Shown here piece after piece: positions 8,426 to 15,470 of a stretch of DNA of 64,000 bases. The notes below the pieces were generated by a model. That model saw only the letters and a list, made by a program, of their open reading frames with translations, did no database searches and was not told where the DNA came from. A program made the position numbers and the translations under genes. The DNA comes from UBA5066 sp046331465. GTDB lineage: Bacteria > Acidobacteriota > Thermoanaerobaculia > UBA5066. The stretch lies in the NCBI GenBank assembly GCA_046331465.1, contig JAXLQV010000001.1, positions 1,736,001-1,800,000 of the forward strand. The letters run 5' to 3'. Every line of letters starts with the position of its first letter. Positions within the stretch are counted from its first letter, which is position 1.

Positions 8426-8503
8426 GGCGGCCCTGCCCGGGCGGACGCCCCGGGGGCGTTCGTGGTCCCGACCCAGCGCCATCGAAACGAGGGAGCCCAC
8501 GAC

Positions 8504-8983
8504 ATGGAAGCGCCTCGCACGTACGACTTCAAGAACCTCCACTACAGGGGCGAGGGGGGAGTCCTCATCCCCCTCCTGCAGGAGGCTCAGACCGAGGACG
8601 GCTACATCTCCCGCGAGCGGATCGCCGAGATCCACCGGAAGACGGGTGTGCCGCTCTCCCAGATCTTCGGTGTGGCCACGTTCTACGCGCAGTTCCGGCT
8701 GCGCCCCGTCGGCCGCAACGTCATCAAGGTCTGCCACGGCACGGCCTGTCACGTGGCGAACGCCAACGCGATCACGAAGGCCCTGGAAGACCAGCTGCAG
8801 ATCGGGGACGGGGAGACCACCCCGGACCGCGCGTTCACGCTGGAGAAGGTGTCGTGCCTGGGCTGCTGCAGCCTCGCCCCGGTGATCATGGTCAACAAGG
8901 ACACGCACGGGAACCTCAAGCCGGCTGACCTCAAGCGCGTGCTCAAGCCGTACCGGGACGGCAAGCCGGAGGTGCGCACGTGA
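8504..8983 (+). CDS. NuoE/HydC-like [2Fe-2S] subunit
   Basis: 159 aa from the ATG at 8504, with GAGGGAG upstream. This is the thioredoxin-like [2Fe-2S] subunit found in complex I (NuoE) and in HydABC-type complexes. The ligands are visible as CHGTAC (C77, C82) and CLGCC (C118, C122), spaced C-x4-C...C-x3-C as expected. The N-terminal helical domain (IPLLQEAQTEDGYISRE, IFGVATFYAQF) is complete. It passes electrons from the NuoF-like flavoprotein. The GTG start of nuoF overlaps its stop codon. Confidence 0.9.
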   Translation: MEAPRTYDFKNLHYRGEGGVLIPLLQEAQTEDGYISRERIAEIHRKTGVPLSQIFGVATFYAQFRLRPVGRNVIKVCHGTACHVANANAITKALEDQLQIGDGETTPDRAFTLEKVSCLGCCSLAPVIMVNKDTHGNLKPADLKRVLKPYRDGKPEVRT

Positions 8984-10743
8984 GGGTCCTGGTGGGCCTC
9001 GGCACGTGCGGCGTGGCGGCGGGCGCGGGAGCGACCTACGCCGCCCTCCTGGCCAGGACGGCGGCGTGGGGCGGCCGCTGCACGGTCGAGAAGACGGGCT
9101 GCATCGGGATGTGCTTTCGCGAGCCGCTCGTGGAGCTGCGCGACGACGACGGGACGCGCTGGCAGTACGGGCAGATGACCCCGGACAGGGTCGAGCGGCT
9201 GCTCGACGAGCACGTCGGGAACGGCGTGCCGATCGAGGAGTGGCTGGTCTGGTCGAGCGACGGCAGGGGCCAGGAGAAGGCCTTCCTCGACCGGCAGCAC
9301 CGCATCGTGCTGCGCAACTGCGGCGTCATCGACCCCGAGAAGATCGAGCACTACCTGGAGGCGGGCGGGTACGAGGCGCTGAAGGGCGTCCTCGGCCGGA
9401 ACGACCCCGAGGGGCTCATCAACCAGATCGTGGAGTCCGGCCTGCGCGGGCGCGGGGGGGCGGGCTTCCTCACCGGGATGAAGTGGCGCTTCACCCGGCT
9501 GGCCCCTGGCAGGCAGAAGTACGTGATCTGCAACGCCGACGAGGGCGACCCCGGCGCGTTCATGGACCGCTCGGTCCTGGAGAGCGACCCGCACGCGGTG
9601 CTCGAGGGGATGGCCATCGCCGGCCACGCCATCGGGGCCACCCGGGGCTACATCTACGTGCGCGCCGAGTACCCGCTCGCCATCGAGCGGCTGAACATCG
9701 CCATCGCCCAGGCCGAGGAGCGGGGCCTTTTGGGCGACGACGTGTTCGGCACCGGCTTCGAGTTCCACGTCAAGCTGAAGGAAGGGGCCGGGGCGTTCGT
9801 CTGCGGCGAGGAGACCGCCCTCATCGCCTCGATCGAGGGGCGCCGGGGCATGCCGCGGGTGCGGCCGCCGTTCCCCGCGGTCAAGGGGCTCTGGGAGTCC
9901 CCCACGAACATCAACAACGTCGAGACGTTCGCGAACGTGCCCTGGATCGTGGCCAACGGGGCCCAGGCCTTCAACCGACTCGGGACGACGAACAGCAAGG
10001 GGACCAAGGTCTTCGCCATGGCCGGCAAGATCCGGCGCGGCGGGCTCGTGGAGGTCCCCATGGGGATCTCCATCCGGGAGATCGTCAACGACGTCTGCGG
10101 GGGCATCAAGGAGAACCGCAAGTTCAAGGCCGTTCAGATGGGCGGCCCGTCCGGGGGCTGCATCCCCGCGGAGCTCGAGAACACCGTCATCGACTACGAG
10201 TCCATCAACAAGACGGGCGCCATCATGGGCTCCGGCGGGCTCGTGGTCCTCGACGAGACGACCTGCATGGTGGACGTGGCCCGCTTCTTCCTCGACTTCA
10301 CCCAGCGCGAGTCGTGCGGGAAGTGCACCTTCTGCCGCGTCGGGACGAAGAGGATGCTCGAGATCCTCACCCGCATCACCGAGGGGAAGGGGAGGGAGGG
10401 GGACATCGAGAAGCTCGAGAACCTCGCGTCCCTCGTCCGGAACAACTCGCTCTGCGGCCTCGGCCAGACCGCCCCGAACCCGGTGCTGACCACCCTGAAG
10501 TACTTCCGGGCCGAGTACGAGGCGCACATCTCGAACCGCAAGTGCCCCGCCCACCAGTGCCAGGCCCTGCTCACCTACAGCATCAACGAGAAGTGCAACG
10601 GCTGCACGGCGTGCGGGCGGGTCTGCCCGGCGAAGGCGATCTCGGGAGACAAGCGCCAGGCCCACGTCATCGACCACAGCAAGTGCATCCGGTGCGACGA
10701 GTGCTTCCGGACCTGCCGCTTCGACGCCATCACGAGGATGTAG
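8980..10743 (+). CDS. NuoF/HydB-like NADH-binding flavoprotein with extra Fe-S domains
   Basis: 587 aa from a GTG overlapping the previous stop. Domain order: a thioredoxin-like [2Fe-2S] domain (C10, C34, C41, C45); the FMN/NADH fold with GRGGAGFLTGMKW (about 157-169) and GEETALIASIEGRRG; the N3-type cluster ESCGKCTFC (C446, C449, C452); and two C-terminal [4Fe-4S] motifs (CNGCTACGRVCP, CIRCDECFRTC). This longer layout is that of HydB and related bifurcating NADH:ferredoxin enzymes, rather than of the roughly 440-aa complex I NuoF. It would oxidise or reduce NADH and exchange electrons with the large subunit 4 bases downstream. Confidence 0.92.
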   Translation: MRVLVGLGTCGVAAGAGATYAALLARTAAWGGRCTVEKTGCIGMCFREPLVELRDDDGTRWQYGQMTPDRVERLLDEHVGNGVPIEEWLVWSSDGRGQEKAFLDRQHRIVLRNCGVIDPEKIEHYLEAGGYEALKGVLGRNDPEGLINQIVESGLRGRGGAGFLTGMKWRFTRLAPGRQKYVICNADEGDPGAFMDRSVLESDPHAVLEGMAIAGHAIGATRGYIYVRAEYPLAIERLNIAIAQAEERGLLGDDVFGTGFEFHVKLKEGAGAFVCGEETALIASIEGRRGMPRVRPPFPAVKGLWESPTNINNVETFANVPWIVANGAQAFNRLGTTNSKGTKVFAMAGKIRRGGLVEVPMGISIREIVNDVCGGIKENRKFKAVQMGGPSGGCIPAELENTVIDYESINKTGAIMGSGGLVVLDETTCMVDVARFFLDFTQRESCGKCTFCRVGTKRMLEILTRITEGKGREGDIEKLENLASLVRNNSLCGLGQTAPNPVLTTLKYFRAEYEAHISNRKCPAHQCQALLTYSINEKCNGCTACGRVCPAKAISGDKRQAHVIDHSKCIRCDECFRTCRFDAITRM

Positions 10744-10747
10744 CTCC

Positions 10748-13700
10748 ATGGAACTCGTCAAGCTCCACATCGACGGCAAGCGGGTCATCGCCGACAACCG
10801 GATGACCATCCTGGAAGTGGCCCGCGAGAACGGCATCTCGTCCATCCCCACGCTCTGCCACGACGGGCGCCTCGAGCCCTTCGCCTCCTGCTTCGTCTGC
10901 GTCGTCAAGGTGCAGGGCGCGCGCACGCTCGTGCCGGCCTGCTCGACCCGGGTGGCGGCGGGGATGGTGGTCGAGACCTCCAACGCGGAGATCCGGCGCT
11001 CGCGCAAGGCGGCGCTGGAGCTGATGCTCTCCAACCACTACGCGGACTGCATCGGGCCGTGCCAGCTGGCCTGCCCGGCAGGCGTGGACATCCAGGGCTA
11101 CATCGCCCTCGCCGCGCTCGACAAGCACCGCGACGCGATCGCGCTCATCAAGGAGCGCAACCCGCTGCCCGCGGTCTGCGGGCGGGTCTGCACCCGTCCC
11201 TGCGAGGTCAAGGGCTGCCGGCGCAGCCTGCTCGACGAGGCGGTCGGCGTCGACTACATCAAGCGCTACCTCTCCGACCTCGACCTGGGCGGGAAGGACC
11301 CCTGGCGCCCGCCCGTGGCCCCTCCCAACGGCAAGAGGGTCGCGGTCGTGGGGGCCGGGCCGGCGGGGCTCTCCTGCGCCTACTACCTCGCCCTCCGCGG
11401 CTACAAGGTCTCGATGTTCGAGGCGCAGCCCGAGGCCGGCGGGATGCTCCGGTACGGCATCCCCGAGTACCGCCTCCCGAAGGACGTGCTCGACCTCGAG
11501 ATCAACCAGATCCTCGACCTCGGCGTCCAGATCTCGACGAACGTGCAGCTCGGGCGCGACTTCACCGTGGCCAGCCTCAGGCAGGGCGGCTACGACGCCA
11601 TCTTCCTCGGGCTCGGCGCCTGGGACAGCTCGAAGATGCGGGTGCAGGACGAGGACTCCCCGGGAGTGCTCGCCGGCATCGAGTTCCTGAAGCAGTTCGG
11701 GCTGCGGCGCAAGGTGGAGATCTACGGACGGGTCATGGTCGTGGGCGGCGGCAACACCGCCATCGACTGCGCTCGGACCGCGCTCCGCCTGGGGGCCGCG
11801 GAGGTGCGCATCCTCTACCGGCGGACCCGGAACGAGATGCCCGCGAACGAGATGGAGATCGTGGAGGCGGAGCACGAGGGCGTGAAGATGGACTTCCTCG
11901 TCGCCCCCGTGCGCGTCCTCCGCGGGGGGGACGGGCGGGTCGCGGGGATGGAGTGCATCCGCATGGAGCTCGGCGAGCCCGACCAGAGCGGCCGGCGGAG
12001 CCCGAAGCCCGTCCGCGGCTCGGAGTTCCGCGTGGACTGCGACTTCGTCCTCGCCGCCATCGGCCAGTCGACGCGCGTGCAGGAGCTCCTGGACGGGCGG
12101 GTGCCGAGCTTCCTCCCCCTGGGCGAGTCGCTCGCGCTGACCCGCTGGCAGACCGTTCAGGTCAACGAGCGCACCTTCGAGACGACGGTGGACGGGGTCT
12201 TCTCGGGCGGTGACGTGGTCACGGGCGCGGCCACCGCGATCGAGGCCATCGCCGCGGGGCGGAAGGCCGCCTACGCCATCGACCGCTACGTCGCCACCGG
12301 CCGGGCCGAGCCCGAGCCCGTCGAGGTCTACAGCCGCAAGGACGCCTACCACCCGGTCCGGGTCGAGGACCTCCCGCCCGGGTCCGCCGACGGGAGGCGG
12401 TCCATGCCCTCGCTCCTCCCGGCGGAGCGAGCCCTCAGCTTCGCCGAGGTGGAGACCGGCTACACCCGCGAGGACCTCTCGCGGGAGACGGCGCGCTGCC
12501 TGGAGTGCGGCTGCACGGCCCTCTTCACGTGCGACCTGCGGCGCTACGCCACCGAGTACGGCGCCGACGTGCAGACGTTCATGGGCGCCGCGGGCGAGCA
12601 CCCCGTCGACCGGCGGCACCCGCTGATGGTGCTCGACCAGAACAAGTGCGTCCTCTGCGGCCGCTGCGTGCGCATCTGCAGCGAGCTCGTCGGGGTGGCG
12701 GCCTACGGGTTCGTGAACCGCGGCTTCGACACGGTCGTCCGGCCGTCCCTGGGCGACTCCCTGCTCGACACCGAGTGCGTGAGCTGCGGCCTCTGCATCG
12801 GCACCTGCCCCACCGGGGCGATCTCCGAGAAGCTCTCGCTCGCCAAGCCCGGCCCCTGGAAGACGACCCGCGTGGAGTCCGTCTGCCACTACTGCAGCGC
12901 GGGATGCCGGCTCGGCTACGACGTCTCCGGCACCACGCTGGTGCAGGTCTCGCGCGCGGCCGACAGGGCCGGGAGCTCCGCGGACGCCGCGGCGCCTCAC
13001 CTCGCCGGCGGCGCGGCCGGGGGCAACCACTGCAGGAAGGGGCGCTTCGGCTACGGGCACCTGCAGTCCGCCGATCGGCTCCGGGCCCCCCTGATGCGGG
13101 TCGGGCGCGAGCTGCAGGAGGCGAGCCTCGACGAGACCCTCCGGTACTCCGCCATGCGGCTCAAGGAGCTCTCCCGTCGATACAGTGGCGACCAGGTCGC
13201 GGTGTTCGTCTCGCCCCGCCTGACGAACGAGGAGATCTACCTCGCCCAGAAGCTGGCCCGGCTGGCGCTGCGCACGAACAACGTGACCTCTCTCGCCCGG
13301 CTCGTCAACCGCGACCTGGAGGCCACGGACGTCGTCTCGACGGCCTCGTACGCGGACATCGGCGACGCGCAGGCCCTCCTCGTCGTCAACGCGGCCCTCG
13401 ACGAGGAGGCCTTCGCCGTCGACCTCGCCTGCAAGCAGGCGATCCGCAAGGGCGCCCGCCTCGTCTACGTCGGCCCGGAGGACAACCGCACGTCGCAGTT
13501 CGCCGAGCTCCACCTGCGCTGCCTCCCCGGCGGGCAGGCGTTCGCCGTCCTCGGTCTCCTGAAGGACTACGCGGCCCTCCGGCCGGGCGCCCTCGACGAG
13601 AGGCCGGAGCTGGCCCGCGCGGCGGCCGACCTCTCCGACGAGCGCCTCGAGGAGCTCTCAGGCGTGCCGCGCGCCGCCTCGCGCGAAGCCGCCGCCATCC

Positions 13701-14554
13701 TGGCGAAGACCATCCTCAAGGTGATGCTGTTCGGGAAGGACTACCGCGGCCCGCGGCGGAGCGGCGACGAGCGGCTCTTCGGCCAGGCGGCCGAGGCGAT
13801 GGGCTGCTCGGTGCTCGCCCTGCGCGAGAAGGCGAACGAGCAGGGGCTGCTCGACATGGGCGCAGACCCGCGCTGGCTGCCCGGCTACGTCGATCCCCGG
13901 GGCGGCGAGGCCCTCGAGCAGATGGAGAAGCAGCTGGGCGTGGTCTTGGGCGACCTTCCCCCGGCCAGCCCGGACCTGGCGCAGATGCTGCGCGAGAAGA
14001 AGATCCGGGTCGCCATCGTGCTCGGCGAGGACCCGATCGGGGCCCCCGGCTTCCCGCAGGAGCTGCGCGACGGCCTTCTCGCCGCCGACTTCCTGGTCGT
14101 GGGCGACATGTTCCTGACGGCCACCGCAGCCTCCGGCGCCGTCGTCCTGCCGCTGTCGGGGACCGCGGAGACGAGCGGCACCATGACGAACGCGGAGCGG
14201 CGCGTGCAGCGGCTGGAACGCGCCGTGCCCCCCGCGGGCGGCATGGAGACCTGGGAGATCCTCAGCCGGCTCGCCGGCCTCCTCGGCTACCGCTTCAAGA
14301 TGAAGTACGGGTCCGCCCAGGACGTGACCAGCGAGATCCAGCGGGTCGTGCCGATCTGGGCCGGGCTCGACGTCGGCCCCTCGGGCGCGGTCTGGAGCGC
14401 GGACGGCCGCGGGCTGCCCGGCGCTCCGTTCACCGGGCTCGGGGAGCCGGTGGTCCCGGTGCAGACCCTCGGGCTGGACGCCCTGGAGGTCCGGTTCGCG
14501 TCCTGGTTCGACGGGATCTTCGAGAAGGCCCGCCGGGAGCTGCCGACCGTCTAG
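10748..14554 (+). CDS. Ferredoxin / NfnB-GltD-like / NuoG-like fusion, putative large subunit of a bifurcating transhydrogenase
   Basis: 1268 aa. Residues 1-75 are a [2Fe-2S] ferredoxin (C37, C48, C51, C65). Residues 100-160 hold cysteines for two [4Fe-4S] clusters (CIGPCQLAC, CGRVCTRPC). Residues 198-515 are a GltD/NfnB-type flavoprotein with FAD motif VAVVGAGPAGLS and NADPH motif VVGGGNTAIDCARTALRLGA followed by YRR. Residues 634-690 are a two-cluster ferredoxin (CVLCGRCVRIC, CVSCGLCIGTC). Residues 713-1268 are a molybdopterin-oxidoreductase fold with its Fe4S4 motif CHYCSAGC. Where formate dehydrogenases have AR-x-(C/U)-H this protein has ARLVN, so the Mo ligand is lost as in NuoG. The layout fits an NADPH/NADH/ferredoxin transhydrogenase, recalling the Sporomusa Stn type (from memory). 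There is no H-cluster, so it is not a hydrogenase. Confidence 0.85.
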   Translation: MELVKLHIDGKRVIADNRMTILEVARENGISSIPTLCHDGRLEPFASCFVCVVKVQGARTLVPACSTRVAAGMVVETSNAEIRRSRKAALELMLSNHYADCIGPCQLACPAGVDIQGYIALAALDKHRDAIALIKERNPLPAVCGRVCTRPCEVKGCRRSLLDEAVGVDYIKRYLSDLDLGGKDPWRPPVAPPNGKRVAVVGAGPAGLSCAYYLALRGYKVSMFEAQPEAGGMLRYGIPEYRLPKDVLDLEINQILDLGVQISTNVQLGRDFTVASLRQGGYDAIFLGLGAWDSSKMRVQDEDSPGVLAGIEFLKQFGLRRKVEIYGRVMVVGGGNTAIDCARTALRLGAAEVRILYRRTRNEMPANEMEIVEAEHEGVKMDFLVAPVRVLRGGDGRVAGMECIRMELGEPDQSGRRSPKPVRGSEFRVDCDFVLAAIGQSTRVQELLDGRVPSFLPLGESLALTRWQTVQVNERTFETTVDGVFSGGDVVTGAATAIEAIAAGRKAAYAIDRYVATGRAEPEPVEVYSRKDAYHPVRVEDLPPGSADGRRSMPSLLPAERALSFAEVETGYTREDLSRETARCLECGCTALFTCDLRRYATEYGADVQTFMGAAGEHPVDRRHPLMVLDQNKCVLCGRCVRICSELVGVAAYGFVNRGFDTVVRPSLGDSLLDTECVSCGLCIGTCPTGAISEKLSLAKPGPWKTTRVESVCHYCSAGCRLGYDVSGTTLVQVSRAADRAGSSADAAAPHLAGGAAGGNHCRKGRFGYGHLQSADRLRAPLMRVGRELQEASLDETLRYSAMRLKELSRRYSGDQVAVFVSPRLTNEEIYLAQKLARLALRTNNVTSLARLVNRDLEATDVVSTASYADIGDAQALLVVNAALDEEAFAVDLACKQAIRKGARLVYVGPEDNRTSQFAELHLRCLPGGQAFAVLGLLKDYAALRPGALDERPELARAAADLSDERLEELSGVPRAASREAAAILAKTILKVMLFGKDYRGPRRSGDERLFGQAAEAMGCSVLALREKANEQGLLDMGADPRWLPGYVDPRGGEALEQMEKQLGVVLGDLPPASPDLAQMLREKKIRVAIVLGEDPIGAPGFPQELRDGLLAADFLVVGDMFLTATAASGAVVLPLSGTAETSGTMTNAERRVQRLERAVPPAGGMETWEILSRLAGLLGYRFKMKYGSAQDVTSEIQRVVPIWAGLDVGPSGAVWSADGRGLPGAPFTGLGEPVVPVQTLGLDALEVRFASWFDGIFEKARRELPTV

Positions 14555-14564
14555 CGGGGCGCGC

Positions 14565-14602
14565 GGCGGCCGGGGAGCGCTTCGGCAGGCGCCCCGGCCG
14601 CC
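14565..14602. terminator. Strong hairpin between convergent genes
   Basis: GGCGGCCGGGG (14565-14575) pairs perfectly over 11 bp with CCCCGGCCGCC (14592-14602). The plus strand continues with a pyrimidine-rich TCTCTCC. It lies 10 bases after the transhydrogenase stop and 20 bases before the convergent metallophosphoesterase stop, so it could serve both directions. Confidence 0.7.
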
Positions 14603-14621
14603 TCTCTCCGCTCCCCGCGGC

Positions 14622-15470
14622 TCAGAGGAGCTCGCGCGACGCCGCCGCGGGATCGTCCGGGTCGAAGGAGACGAGCGCGAGCTCGGGGCCGTCGTGCGCG
14701 GCCGAGAGGCAAAGGGTCCTCCCGATGCGGTCCCGGAACTCCCCGGTCAGGCGGGCCGACTCGTGGACGTGGCCGTGGAGGGAGACCGCGGGCTGGCGGG
14801 CCTCGAGGAAGCGGCGGATCGCCACGCTCCCGACGTGGACGTCGAGCGGAGCGTGCTCGACGCTCCTCCCGTCGAGCGCGGCCCGGTCGAGTCGCGACCG
14901 GTAGGGAGGCGCGTGGAAGAGGCAGACGCCGCGCGAGAGGTCGACGCCGCGGGCGAGCGCCTCGAGGTCCCTCGCAATCGTCGCGAGCCGCGCCTCGCGC
15001 GCCTCGAAGGGGACGCTGTGGAACCCTTCCTCGGGGGAGACGCACCCCGGGTCGACGAACCGCGACACGTCGTAGCGCTCGCGGTCCTTCAGCAGGAAGG
15101 GCGTCGGCGGCACGCAGGAGTAGCCGAGGACGGGGCGGCCGTCCCATTCGTCGACCCTCCCGTCGAGCCAGGTCAGGAGGCCGCGTCGTTCCGCTTCCGC
15201 GAACGCCCCGTCCCGGAAGGCCGCGTCGTCGTTTCCCGGGATGGCGAACAGGCGGAACGCACGACCCGCGGACCCCCTCCGGAGCTCGGCGAGCCGCGGG
15301 AGGAGCCAGCCCTCGACGAACCCTCCCGGGACGGGGTCGGCGAAGGCTCCGGGGAGGAGGTCGCCCCCGAGGAAGAGGGCCGACGGGCGGCGCTCGGCCA
15401 CCGCCGCGAAGAGGGCGTCGTAGCGCGAGGCCCGGCCGTGGAGGTCGCTGGCGAAGAGCGCGAGGCTCAC
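14622..15470 (-). CDS. Metallophosphoesterase
   Basis: 282 aa. The GTG start overlaps the stop of the upstream gene (GTGA), indicating coupling. Calcineurin-type metal motifs are visible: SDLHGR near residue 8, GGDLLPG, GNDDAAF (GN[HD]-type), LFHAPP, and a terminal SLHGHVHES (GHxH). No signal peptide is present. Substrate unknown: related enzymes cleave phosphodiesters or act as protein or nucleotide phosphatases. Coupling to a PEP/pyruvate-binding receiver protein suggests the two act on one signalling or phosphotransfer process, which is inference. Confidence 0.85.
   Translation of the reverse strand: MSLALFASDLHGRASRYDALFAAVAERRPSALFLGGDLLPGAFADPVPGGFVEGWLLPRLAELRRGSAGRAFRLFAIPGNDDAAFRDGAFAEAERRGLLTWLDGRVDEWDGRPVLGYSCVPPTPFLLKDRERYDVSRFVDPGCVSPEEGFHSVPFEAREARLATIARDLEALARGVDLSRGVCLFHAPPYRSRLDRAALDGRSVEHAPLDVHVGSVAIRRFLEARQPAVSLHGHVHESARLTGEFRDRIGRTLCLSAAHDGPELALVSFDPDDPAAASRELL

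Noticed and set aside
10748..14554. Formate dehydrogenase alpha subunit
   Set aside because: The Mo-ligating Cys/Sec and adjacent His are replaced (ARLVN), and an NfnB-like module occupies the first half.
10748..14554. Catalytic [FeFe] hydrogenase subunit HydA
   Set aside because: No TSCCP, MPCxxK or CxxxC H-cluster motifs occur in this chain; they are found only, in altered form, in the protein at 6685-8031.
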